Positions 40,966-49,573 of a DNA stretch of 64,000 nt are shown piece by piece. The stretch is from Acidobacteriota bacterium (GTDB lineage: Bacteria; Acidobacteriota; Blastocatellia; Pyrinomonadales; Pyrinomonadaceae): assembly GCA_003222895.1 (NCBI GenBank), contig QHXI01000094.1:1-64000 (forward strand). Direction: 5' to 3'. The notes under the pieces were generated by a model, which had not been told where the DNA came from, did not search any database, and saw nothing but the letters and a program-made list of their open reading frames with translations. Position 1 is the first letter of the stretch, and each line of letters begins with the position of its first letter. A program made the position numbers and the translations under genes.

Positions 40966-43344
40966 TCATGGGGTGAGCACCAAATCGTTGACGCGCTCTT
41001 TGCCTTCCTCGTCGATCGTGATCGAGTGGAAATTCAGATCATTTCCGTCGACGAATATCTCAACCAGCGAAGCGTCGGCGAGATGGCCTTGAATCAGTGA
41101 CTCAGACAGAGGATCTTCGACGTATTTTTGCAGGGCGCGGCGCAAAGGACGCGCGCCGTAGGAACGGTCGGCGCAGGTCTTGTTTACGATCCAGCGCTTC
41201 GCGTCGTCGGTGAGACGGACAATAAAGCCATGGTTCGTCATCGTCGCGTTGATTTGATCGACCTGAAGCTGAAGCACGTCGAGCAATTCCTCATCGCCCA
41301 ACTCATCGAAGATGATTATCTCGTCGAGACGATTTATGAATTCAGGATTGAAAGTCTGGCGTACGGCGTTCATCACCATCTCTTCCAGCTTGGTGCGCGA
41401 CACATCGTTTGAACCCTGGAAACCCAGCGCGCCTTTCTTCTGAATAAATCGCGCGCCGATGTTCGACGTCATGATGATGATCGCATTCTTGAAATCGACC
41501 GTGTTGCCCAGCGCATCGGTGAGAATGCCATCTTCGAAGACTTGTAGCAGGATATTGAAAATGTCCGGGTGCGCTTTTTCAATCTCGTCAAACAACAGCA
41601 CTGAGTAAGGCGACCGCTTGATCCGTTCGGTTAATTGCCCGCCTTCTTCATGGCCCACGTAGCCCGGCGGCGATCCGATTAATTTCGAAATGGCGTGTTT
41701 CTCCATGAACTCAGACATGTCGAAGCGAATCATCGAACGCTGACTGCCGAAGAGAAATTCCGCGAGGCAGCGTGCAACCTCGGTTTTGCCGACGCCGGTT
41801 GGACCAAGAAACAGAAACGACCCGACCGGACGATGCGGGTTCTTCAATCCCGCGCGCGAACGGCGAATTGCCCGCGCCAAAGCTGAAATTGCCGGCCGCT
41901 GCGAAATCACTCGCTTGTGCAGCTCGGCTTCGATGCGCAGCAGCTTCTTTGATTCCGCTTCTTTTAGCGAAACGATCGGAATGCCCGTCCAGCGTGCGAT
42001 TACCTCTTCGATGTCCGTGCGATTTACCTCGCCCATTACGATCTGGTCTTCGTCGTCGACGATCGGGGCCTGGGCGCGGCCATACGTCGCGCGCTCCCAT
42101 TCACTGAGCGAAGCTGACAAATCGTCCAGGCTGCCTTGTTCGGCGCGAACGCGCAGCTTCACGCGCGCGCCGGCTTCGTCGATCACGTCGATCGCTTTGT
42201 CAGGCAAAAATCGATCGGGAATGTAGCGCGTCGATTGGCGCACTGCGGCTTCGAGCGCGTCGTCGGTGTAGCGCACCTGGTGAAAACTTTCGTAGCGCTC
42301 GCGCACGCCTTCGAGAATCAAAACAGCTTCGTCTTCGGATGGCGGCGGAACCTTAACCGCCTGAAAACGCCGCTCGAGCGAGCGATCCTTCTCGATTGAT
42401 TTACGAAACTCAGCAGGCGTCGTCGCGCCGATGCATTGAATCTCTCCGCGCGACAGCGCCGGCTTCAAAATATTTGCCGCGTCGAGCGATCCTTCCGCCG
42501 AACCTGCGCCAACCAGGGTGTGCAACTCGTCGATGAAAACGATGTACTGCGGATTGTCGATCAGCTCGCGCATGATTTGTTTCAAGCGCTCTTCGAACTG
42601 ACCACGGTATTTGGTCCCCGCGACAATCAAACTGATGTCCAGCGAAAGGATGCGTTTGTTTTCCAGGAAGGACGGAACCTCGTCGCGCACGATCCGCTGC
42701 GCGAGTCCTTCGACAATCGCCGTCTTGCCAACTCCCGGCTCGCCAATCAGAACCGGATTGTTCTTAGTACGACGGCAAAGAATCTGAACCACGCGCTCGA
42801 TTTCGCCATCCCGTCCAACCAACGGATCGAGTCGATCGTTCGAAGCATCCTCAGTCAGGTCGCGCGAAAATTCGAGCAGGTGCGGAATGTCTTTGCGATG
42901 ACGCGCATCGGCGCCGGTCTGTCTCGCAATCTCATCGCGCACGGCCGCGAGTCGCAAGCCACGCTCAAATAAGATCTGCGCAGCCATCGAACGCTCTTCG
43001 CGCAAGAGCCCCAGCAGCAAGTGCTCGGTGCCGATGTGTCGATGCTGAAGGCGATCGGATTCTTCATGCGAGTAATGCAGCACGCGCTTCGTCTCCGGAG
43101 CAAGCGGCAACTCGACTGAAGTGGGAATTCGTTCGCGCAAGAGCGTGCGACCTTCGATCTCTCTGCGAATTGATTCGATCGTGATTTGCGCGCGCGGGAA
43201 GAAACGGCCCGTGAGGGTTTTGTCTTCCCGCATCAGACCGAGCAGCAGGTGCTCAGGCTCAATCGCCGGCGCCCCGAACTGCGAAGCTTCATAACGAGCG
43301 AAGAAAATTACCCGGCGAGCTTTTTCTGTATAGCGTTCGAACAT
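40966..43344 (-). CDS. clpC: ClpC-type AAA+ chaperone ATPase
   Basis: 792 residues. Residues 1-145 are two Clp N repeats ([39 protein letters not shown]). NBD1 has Walker A GEPGVGKT at 201-208 and Walker [13 protein letters not shown]2 has [28 protein letters not shown] and the closing [11 protein letters not shown]. The short middle domain fits ClpC/ClpA, not ClpB. ClpC unfolds proteins for ClpP. No ClpP or McsB gene is adjacent. The C-terminus carries no obvious ClpP loop. Confidence 0.92.
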   Translation of the reverse strand: MFERYTEKARRVIFFARYEASQFGAPAIEPEHLLLGLMREDKTLTGRFFPRAQITIESIRREIEGRTLLRERIPTSVELPLAPETKRVLHYSHEESDRLQHRHIGTEHLLLGLLREERSMAAQILFERGLRLAAVRDEIARQTGADARHRKDIPHLLEFSRDLTEDASNDRLDPLVGRDGEIERVVQILCRRTKNNPVLIGEPGVGKTAIVEGLAQRIVRDEVPSFLENKRILSLDISLIVAGTKYRGQFEERLKQIMRELIDNPQYIVFIDELHTLVGAGSAEGSLDAANILKPALSRGEIQCIGATTPAEFRKSIEKDRSLERRFQAVKVPPPSEDEAVLILEGVRERYESFHQVRYTDDALEAAVRQSTRYIPDRFLPDKAIDVIDEAGARVKLRVRAEQGSLDDLSASLSEWERATYGRAQAPIVDDEDQIVMGEVNRTDIEEVIARWTGIPIVSLKEAESKKLLRIEAELHKRVISQRPAISALARAIRRSRAGLKNPHRPVGSFLFLGPTGVGKTEVARCLAEFLFGSQRSMIRFDMSEFMEKHAISKLIGSPPGYVGHEEGGQLTERIKRSPYSVLLFDEIEKAHPDIFNILLQVFEDGILTDALGNTVDFKNAIIIMTSNIGARFIQKKGALGFQGSNDVSRTKLEEMVMNAVRQTFNPEFINRLDEIIIFDELGDEELLDVLQLQVDQINATMTNHGFIVRLTDDAKRWIVNKTCADRSYGARPLRRALQKYVEDPLSESLIQGHLADASLVEIFVDGNDLNFHSITIDEEGKERVNDLVLTP

Positions 43345-43451
43345 TCGTTACCTGCTGAGTCTTCGGATTACGGGCGCGTCGTTGCGACCAGGACGACGCG
43401 GGCATTATAGCGCACGGCGCAAGTCGCACGAAGGAAAAGCGACGTGCCCTG

Positions 43452-43952
43452 TCAGTGGGGTGAATCCGGCTCGGCGACTTTCAGCATGTAAGCCTGGTCA
43501 ACTCGGGCGGAAACTTGCGCCCCCTCGATCGGCGTAAAACCAAAATGGGTGTACAGACAAATCGCCGCTTTTAAGACGCTGATCGTTTCCAAAACGATCC
43601 TTTGATAGCCGAGCCTGCGTGCATGATCCACCGCACGTTCCAGCAATCGCCGACCCAAACCAAGCCCGCGAATTTCCGGCGTGAAATACATCTTGCGCAA
43701 CTCGCAGGTTGTGTTGTCAAGCCGAAAAAGGCCGTACGTGCCGAGCAAGTTTCCGTCGCGATCTTCAAGCACTTCGAAGATGCCACCCGAACGCAGGTAA
43801 CTCTCTTCAAGATCTTTCAAGTCTGAATCTTTTGATTCGAGATCGAAAGGTAGATTGAATTCTGAGAGAACTCCGGATACAAGCGCGACCACTCGATTGC
43901 AGTCGGCGTTGGTGGCCACGCGAATTATTACCTCGTCAGGATTTCGAATCAT
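43452..43952 (-). CDS. GNAT acetyltransferase coupled to arsR
   Basis: 166 residues from ATG 43952, which overlaps the arsR stop by one base (TAATG). The acetyl-CoA site is RKMYFTPEIRGLGLGRRLLE, with AVDHARRLGYQRIVLETISV and a closing LYTHFGFTPIEG. Coupling to an arsenic-type repressor and the divergent arsM suggest an arsenical-modifying acetyltransferase like ArsN, but the fold is widespread and this is inference. The stop is close to the end of the region preceding clpC. Confidence 0.75.
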   Translation of the reverse strand: MIRNPDEVIIRVATNADCNRVVALVSGVLSEFNLPFDLESKDSDLKDLEESYLRSGGIFEVLEDRDGNLLGTYGLFRLDNTTCELRKMYFTPEIRGLGLGRRLLERAVDHARRLGYQRIVLETISVLKAAICLYTHFGFTPIEGAQVSARVDQAYMLKVAEPDSPH

Positions 43953-44365
43953 TATGAGCCTGAGTTGCGAGCCGCGACTTTCGTTGGCCGCGGCGCGCGA
44001 TGTATCCGAACCGGCAGACGCGGCGCGCAACACAACTTGTTCAGACGCTCGCGGTCGGCTTGCATCTTCTGATCATTCGCGAGCGACGCCAGCACGCTCT
44101 TCAAAACAGTCGCTGCGTTTTCATCTGGCGGTTCCGCCAAACGGTAATGCATCCACTGTCCTTCGCGGCGCGCTGAGACGATGCCTGCGCGTCGCAGGTA
44201 TGCCAGGTGACGGCTGATCTTTGGTTGATGAGTTCCCAGGATTTCAGTGAAAAAACAAACGCACACTTCATCGGTGCGCATTAGGTTCAGCAGCCGCAAA
44301 CGGGTGTGATCGGCCAGAGCTCGAAAGAACCGCTCCATATCAAAAAGTTTCGTATTCTTACTCAT
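43952..44365 (-). CDS. arsR: ArsR-family arsenic-responsive repressor
   Basis: 137 residues. A winged helix is present: MERFFRALADHTRLRLLNLM, then QPKISRHLAYLRRAGIVSAR as the recognition helix region and REGQWMHYRLAEPP as the wing. DEVCVCFFTE carries the CVC cysteine pair that binds arsenite in the ArsR type; a further CC (KLCCAPR) is near the C-terminus. It sits divergent from arsM over a palindrome-rich promoter, which is the expected target for repression. Confidence 0.9.
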   Translation of the reverse strand: MSKNTKLFDMERFFRALADHTRLRLLNLMRTDEVCVCFFTEILGTHQPKISRHLAYLRRAGIVSARREGQWMHYRLAEPPDENAATVLKSVLASLANDQKMQADRERLNKLCCAPRLPVRIHRAPRPTKVAARNSGS

Positions 44366-44386
44366 AGCGAGATAAATCTTATCACA

Positions 44387-44456
44387 GAATATATATGCCT
44401 TGACATATATTCTCGGCCAGGCCTATGCTTGCGCATACGCTTAGGCATATATATTC
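44387..44456. promoter_or_regulatory. Divergent ars promoter with palindromic operator sites
   Basis: GAATATATATGCC (44387-44399) and its exact reverse complement (44444-44456) flank a region containing ACATATATTC and GCCTATGCTTGCGCATACGC. These could be several half-sites of an ArsR-type dimer. A -35 TTGACA at 44400-44405 with TATGCT 18 bases further (44424-44429) would drive arsM on the plus strand. The arsR start is at 44365. Confidence 0.65.
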
Positions 44457-44489
44457 GCCGCAGCGCAATTTGAAAGGAGAATCAGTTCA

Positions 44490-45425
44490 ATGTCTGCAAA
44501 TATTGAAGAAGCTGTCCGATCGAGATATGGCGCGGTGGCCGTCAGCAATTTGTCTTCGACGCATGAAGGCGTGCGCGCGGTCGCTGAAGCGTTTGGATAT
44601 TCACCGGAAGAATTGGCGTCGATTCCGGCCGAAGCCAACATGGGTTTATCCTGTGGCAATCCAACTGCCACGGCGAATTTGCGCGAAGGCGAGACCGTCG
44701 TCGATCTCGGTTCGGGCGGGGGGCTGGATGTGTTTCTCGCGGCGGCCAAAGTCGGACCGACGGGCCGCGCGATCGGCATTGACATGACGCCAGAGATGGT
44801 CGAGCTGGCGCGCCGCAACGCCGCACGCGGCGATAACGGCGAGCCGTTCACGAACGTTGAATTTCATCTGGCGACCATAGACAAGTTGCCGCTCGCCGAC
44901 AATTCAGTTGATTGCGTGATCAGCAACTGCGTGATCAATCTCGCGCCCGACAAGCCTGCGGTGTTTCGCGAAATCGCGCGCGTGTTGAAGCCGGGGGGGC
45001 GATTAGCGGTAAGCGACATCGCTCTGAAGAAATCACTTCCGCGCGAGATCAGCCAGGATATGTTGGCCTATGTTGGCTGCATCGCTGGAGCGATCCTCAT
45101 CGATGATTACAAGGGCGGACTGATCAAAGCGGGCTTTTCGAATGTCCAGGTGATTGACTCAGGCGCGGACTTGAATGCCTACGCGAAGATCGAAAATCAG
45201 TCCGGCTGCTGTTCATCGGCAGCTACGCAAATCGAAAATCAATCGGGATGTTGCGCTCCTGCTGTTAAGCCAGAAGCGGAATCGATGTCAGCGGCGGCTA
45301 GCTGCTGTGCTCCTGCGCAAATCGCAGAGGGCGATGCAAAACTGTTCGCAGACTTTACCGCGTTGCTCGCTCGCTACAATGTAAACGACCATGCGGCCAG
45401 CGTGAAGGTTTACGCGATTAAGTGA
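44490..45425 (+). CDS. arsM: Arsenite S-adenosylmethionine methyltransferase ArsM
   Basis: 311 residues. ArsM methylates trivalent arsenic to mono-, di- and trimethylarsenicals. The SAM site is [20 protein letters not shown] and the start [11 protein letters not shown] is typical. The conserved arsenic-binding cysteines appear in [18 protein letters not shown] and [10 protein letters not shown]. The tail has three short cysteine-pair units ([23 protein letters not shown]), a feature of many bacterial ArsM proteins and a possible extra metal-binding arm. AAAGGAG lies upstream of ATG 44490. Confidence 0.95.
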   Translation: MSANIEEAVRSRYGAVAVSNLSSTHEGVRAVAEAFGYSPEELASIPAEANMGLSCGNPTATANLREGETVVDLGSGGGLDVFLAAAKVGPTGRAIGIDMTPEMVELARRNAARGDNGEPFTNVEFHLATIDKLPLADNSVDCVISNCVINLAPDKPAVFREIARVLKPGGRLAVSDIALKKSLPREISQDMLAYVGCIAGAILIDDYKGGLIKAGFSNVQVIDSGADLNAYAKIENQSGCCSSAATQIENQSGCCAPAVKPEAESMSAAASCCAPAQIAEGDAKLFADFTALLARYNVNDHAASVKVYAIK

Positions 45426-45885
45426 GTGCTAACTCTAATGACCAATCAGGATTCCTGACAGAGAGACAGGTAATGAATCAGCCGGCCTGGTTGCCTTTAA
45501 TATGTCTTTCAGGTCCAGTTCTAAAGTCTGTCTTTCGGCGCGTGCGTGATGAAATCAAAGATCGACTCCTTGCCTTCCTCGTACTGACAACTTCTAATTC
45601 TGACTGACTCCGATCGTTCAGGATGAATGATTAAGTCATTCGCCCCTTCTCTTGCTGTAGGTCTTACTTCTCTATCGTCATCACTTAGCTCCTTCCTGCC
45701 ATGTGGCACAGCCCTCGCAATTGCCAGCAGTGCCCTTGGAGTCTCTCCATGTGGCAGCTCTTTTCAAAGCAACACCGCAAGGCGGCAACACCTCGTCATC
45801 GTTCCCCCGATAGAGCGATCGAGCACTAGTTGCTGAGAAAGAAACTCGGGCCGGCATGCATCACGGCCGGCAGATAACAAGGATC
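45426..45885. other. Non-coding leader region before the S8 protease gene
   Basis: 460 bases without a convincing gene. It contains TGCCATGTGGCA (45697-45708), a short inverted repeat, and a second CCATGTGGCA 50 bases later. GAATGATTAAGTCATTC near 45625 is a six-base hairpin. The start codon at 45886 is preceded by AAGGA. I do not recognise a riboswitch, but the length and repeated word suggest control of the protease gene. Confidence 0.4.
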
Positions 45886-48564
45886 ATGAAGATGAAAAAA
45901 AGAAAAGCCCCCGTCACTGCATGGATCACTACTTTGGCCCTGTTGGTTTCAATGTTTGCGGGCCTGACGTTCAGTCAACGCACTTCAGCGCAGAAGACTA
46001 ATCGCGAAATTACGAGCCAGGCTGATGTTAAGTATCCGCTGCTTTCGAAGTATGCGACGGATTTAACGCTGCTGGCGCTGAACGGCAAGCTCGATAAGGC
46101 TAGCGATCGCGACGCTGATGTGGCGCGCGTAATTGCGAGTCTGTCGGCAACGTCGAAAGCTCCGGTAGTCGTCAGCGAATCCGATCTCGACCGCGACGCG
46201 ATTGCTCGCGGCGTGGCGATTAAGGTTGCGTTTGGCGATGTCCCGGACAGTTTGCGCGATAAGCGAGTCTTTCGTCTGAGTCTTGACGCGCTGGCCAAAG
46301 GCGCGCGCACCAGCGACGAATTTGCAACGCGCGTTCAATCCGTGTTCGCGGAAGCCGCGCAGGCTCAGGGCCGCGTCATCCTCTTTGTCGATCAGCTTCA
46401 TCAATATGCCGGCGCGCATGCCACGGCGATCGCCTCGGCCGCAGTCAAGGAAGCTATCGAAGCAAATCATCTTCGAATCATCGGCGGCACTTCGCCGGAA
46501 GCTTACGCCAGCTACATCGCTTCGGATGAAAACGTGGCAAAGCTGTTCGAGTCGATCTCGATCGATCGAACGTTGGATAGCGCGTCAGAGACCGCAGCGA
46601 AGGGCAAAGACAAACGTCACAGCCCGATCAACGAAGAATTCGAAGGCGAAAAAATTTCAAGCGACATGCGCGAGTTGATGCGGAGCGCCGGCCGGAACGG
46701 ACACGTGACGGCGATCCTGCAAGTTAACGACGTCAACAGCCATGAAGTTCGTTCCTTGCTGGCTCGCAATGGCGTGTTGATAAGCGACAGCCTGGCCAGG
46801 CTTGGCACGATGAAAGTTGATCTGCCGGTTCAGGCTATCGAAGCGCTGGCGAAGAGCAATTCAATGAACTTCATTTCACCTGATGCCAGGATGCTGAATC
46901 TTGATTATGGTCACGTCGTAAAAACGACCGGAACCGATCAGGTCCGCAACCCGCAAAGCGGATCGCTGCTGGGCAATCTTTTGGGCAGCACCACGATTGA
47001 CGGCACGGGCATTGGCATCGCGGTGCTCGATTCAGGTGTGGATACCAGTCACGCGGCCTTCACGGGCAAAGGTATTCTTGGCACCGGCTACCGCATTGTG
47101 TTCAATAAGGACTTCACCGCTGAAAATAACACAAGCACTGACCCTTATGGACACGGCACGCATGTGTCCTCATCCGCCGCCGGCATAAGTACGACCAATG
47201 GCGATACCTATCAGGGAATTGCTCCCGGCGCCAGCGTTATCAATCTTAAAGTCCTTGATAGGACTGGCGTCGGGACAATCTCAAGCTTGTTGGCCGCAAT
47301 GAACTGGATCATCAGTCCCGTTGATCCAACCAAGGCGGTCAGCTCCACCAACCCGCTGAACAAAGACAAGTACAGCATTCGCATCGTAAACATGAGTCTC
47401 GGCGCGCCGGCTATCAATTCTTACAAGAACGACCCGGTGTGTCGCGCGGCGCGCGCCCTGGTTGACGCAGGATTGGTTGTCGTCGCTGCTGCCGGTAACA
47501 ACGGCAAAGATGCGAACGGCAATAAGATTTATGGACAGATCCATTCGCCCGGTAACGAGCCTTCCGTGATCACCGTCGGCGCTGCCAACACCTTCGGCAC
47601 CGACGCGCGCGCGGACGATGGCGTAGCAACTTACAGCTCGCGCGGCCCGACGCGCAGCTATTACACTGACGCGAGCGGCGTGAAGCACTACGACGATCTG
47701 CTCAAGCCCGATCTTATTGCGCCGGGCAACAAGCTCATCTATGCGGAAGCCGATTCGAACGCCGGCCCGAATCTTCTGGTCACTCAGAATCCGCAATTGG
47801 ATTCGGGCATCACCGACAACAACAACAGGCGCCTGATGTATCTGAGCGGTACGTCAATGGCTACTCCTATCGTGTCCGGCGCCGCGGCATTAATGCTGCA
47901 AGTCAATCCCAAGCTAACGCCGAACATGATCAAGATGGCCTTGATGTACACGTCCGATCCTCTGCCTAACTTCAACATGCTGGAGCAAGGCACGGGTGAA
48001 CTGAACGTCGAAGGCGCGGCCCGGATGGCCAAACTGATCCGCACCGATTTGTCGTCGAGCACCGCGCAAGACAGTGCGATGCTGACCACCAGCACACCGC
48101 CGGATCCACACACCACGGTGGCGGGACAGACGTTCACATGGTCGCAGGGCATCATCCTGAAGCATTGGTATGCCACCGGGGTTTCGCTGGAGACGAAGTA
48201 CCAAACCTACTATGCGCAGGGTGTCGTCCTCGGGGACGGAGTCGTGCTTGGTAATGGCGTAGTGCTCGGCGATGGCGTGGTCCTCGGCGATGGCGTCGTA
48301 CTCGGCGATGGCGTCGTACTCGGCGACAGCATCTTCACCAGCTCAGGCGTCGTCCTGGGTGACGGCACGATCTTCTGTAGCGGCGTCGTGCTCGGCGATG
48401 GCGTGGTTCTGGGCGATGGTGTTGTGCTTGGTGATGGCGTCGTCCTCGGTGATGGCGTTGTCCTGGGTGACGGTGTCGTGCTGGGCGATGCCACGGTCCA
48501 AGCCATGTCTACGAAGGCATTACTCAATGGTGATGCTGGACCGGCGATGCCGGCCCAGCCATAA
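45886..48564 (+). CDS. Secreted S8 subtilisin-like protease with an inactive ClpB-like AAA+ domain and hexapeptide repeats
   Basis: 892 residues from ATG 45886, supported by AAGGA. Signal peptide 13-35 (WITTLALLVSMFAGLTFS). Residues about 53-228 align without gaps of note to the first ATPase domain of ClpB: LSKYATDLTLLALNGKLD, GDVPDSLRDKRVFRLSLDAL, QGRVILFVDQLHQ and IIGGTSPEAYASYI. The Walker A GEPGVGKT has become SESDLDRD, the Walker B Glu is Gln and the arginine finger is gone. Residues 270-340 look like an I9-type prodomain. The S8 domain has Asp382, His423, Asn538 and Ser657 (SGTSMATP). Residues 779-869 are VVLGDG repeats. Exported; substrate unknown. A peptidase is certain, the role of the AAA+ part is open. 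Confidence 0.85.
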   Translation: MKMKKRKAPVTAWITTLALLVSMFAGLTFSQRTSAQKTNREITSQADVKYPLLSKYATDLTLLALNGKLDKASDRDADVARVIASLSATSKAPVVVSESDLDRDAIARGVAIKVAFGDVPDSLRDKRVFRLSLDALAKGARTSDEFATRVQSVFAEAAQAQGRVILFVDQLHQYAGAHATAIASAAVKEAIEANHLRIIGGTSPEAYASYIASDENVAKLFESISIDRTLDSASETAAKGKDKRHSPINEEFEGEKISSDMRELMRSAGRNGHVTAILQVNDVNSHEVRSLLARNGVLISDSLARLGTMKVDLPVQAIEALAKSNSMNFISPDARMLNLDYGHVVKTTGTDQVRNPQSGSLLGNLLGSTTIDGTGIGIAVLDSGVDTSHAAFTGKGILGTGYRIVFNKDFTAENNTSTDPYGHGTHVSSSAAGISTTNGDTYQGIAPGASVINLKVLDRTGVGTISSLLAAMNWIISPVDPTKAVSSTNPLNKDKYSIRIVNMSLGAPAINSYKNDPVCRAARALVDAGLVVVAAAGNNGKDANGNKIYGQIHSPGNEPSVITVGAANTFGTDARADDGVATYSSRGPTRSYYTDASGVKHYDDLLKPDLIAPGNKLIYAEADSNAGPNLLVTQNPQLDSGITDNNNRRLMYLSGTSMATPIVSGAAALMLQVNPKLTPNMIKMALMYTSDPLPNFNMLEQGTGELNVEGAARMAKLIRTDLSSSTAQDSAMLTTSTPPDPHTTVAGQTFTWSQGIILKHWYATGVSLETKYQTYYAQGVVLGDGVVLGNGVVLGDGVVLGDGVVLGDGVVLGDSIFTSSGVVLGDGTIFCSGVVLGDGVVLGDGVVLGDGVVLGDGVVLGDGVVLGDATVQAMSTKALLNGDAGPAMPAQP
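48220..48492 (+). repeat. Tandem six-residue (VVLGDG) repeat encoded by 18-base units
   Basis: About a dozen GVVLGDG units interrupted by DSIFTSS and TIFCSS-like segments. The DNA units differ at third positions, so selection acts on the protein. The spacing fits a left-handed beta-helix or a sticky wall-type strand. The antisense frame reads TTPSPR repeats and is not a gene. Confidence 0.8.
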
Positions 48565-48656
48565 CGTTGATAGCCCTTGGTGCGCGGCTTATTCGTTGGC
48601 CGGCGCACAGCTTTTTGTCCAACCCGTCGGGATATTAAGACACACAGGAGCACGAC

Positions 48657-49553
48657 ATGGCAGTTACGATGATGCGGCAGGAATTTACAGCGAATCTGAA
48701 TAATTTCGCTGACTCTTCGGAATCATGCGCGATTCGTGAACTGGTTCGTGCCGATGAAGAAGAAGTACTTGAATTTCTTTCGGCGCGGCCAGTTCACACA
48801 GTATTCATGGCCGGTTTGATTCGCGACAACAGCCTGGTCAGCCCGCAGAACCGCGGCTCGTTTTACGGCTCTCGAACTCGATCGGGTCAATTAGAAGGCG
48901 TCGCACTAATCGGTCACGCGACCATGATCGAGGCGCATACGGAAGATTCTCTGGCCGGCTTTGCCCAAGTGGCTCGCAACTGTCATAACGCACATCTGAT
49001 TCGGGGCGAGCAGTCATCGATCCAAATCTTCTGGAGTCACTTTGCCGGCGCCGGTCGCGAGCCGCGCTTGATTTGTCGCGAGCACTTGTTCGAACTCAAA
49101 GAAGTCCCCGCGGAAGTTGACGGCTCAATTTACTTGCGGCCGGCGACAATCGCAGACATCGACAAAGTCATGGCCGTGAATTCTTCGATGGCGTTTGAAG
49201 AAGGCGGCATTAGCCCGCTGCGACGCGACCCCGGCGGTTTTAGATCCCGCACTGCGCGACGCATCGAGAAGCGCCGCGTCTGGGTAATGTTTGACGAGAA
49301 TCGTCTGGTTTTCAAGACAGACGTCGTCAGCGAGACCCCGGATGTGACTTATCTCGAAGGCGTCTATGTTCATCCTGAAGAGCGGCGCAAGGGCCATGGT
49401 TTACGTTGCCTGACGAAATTGTCGTCAATATTAATGGGTCGTTCGCGCTCGATCTGTCTGACCGTCAACGAGAGTAACAAGAGCGCAATCGCGCTTTACA
49501 CCAAAGTGGGCTTTCAACTGCACAGCGATTACGAAACGATCTACTTACGTTAA
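48657..49553 (+). CDS. GNAT acetyltransferase with DUF4081-like N-terminus
   Basis: 298 residues. AGGAG lies eight bases before ATG 48657. The N-terminal half (IRELVRADEEEVLEFLSARP, VFMAGLIRDNSL) resembles the DUF4081 part of two-domain GNATs. The C-terminal half has the acetyl-CoA site YLEGVYVHPEERRKGHGLRC and a closing SAIALYTKVGFQLHSDYETI. Substrate unknown. It follows the protease gene by about 90 bases and precedes the GGDEF-EAL gene by 20. Confidence 0.8.
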   Translation: MAVTMMRQEFTANLNNFADSSESCAIRELVRADEEEVLEFLSARPVHTVFMAGLIRDNSLVSPQNRGSFYGSRTRSGQLEGVALIGHATMIEAHTEDSLAGFAQVARNCHNAHLIRGEQSSIQIFWSHFAGAGREPRLICREHLFELKEVPAEVDGSIYLRPATIADIDKVMAVNSSMAFEEGGISPLRRDPGGFRSRTARRIEKRRVWVMFDENRLVFKTDVVSETPDVTYLEGVYVHPEERRKGHGLRCLTKLSSILMGRSRSICLTVNESNKSAIALYTKVGFQLHSDYETIYLR

Positions 49554-49573
49554 CCAAGTTTGCTAAATCCCCT

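Noticed and set aside
40966-43344. ClpC as the direct source of the protease AAA-like domain
   Set aside because: The protease domain matches ClpB-type wording (DKRVF, QGRVILF) better than this ClpC, so a local duplication is unlikely.
48210-48653. Antisense frame rich in TTPSPR repeats
   Set aside because: It is the mirror of the VVLGDG repeats in the protease gene; it has no ribosome site and no independent coding signal.
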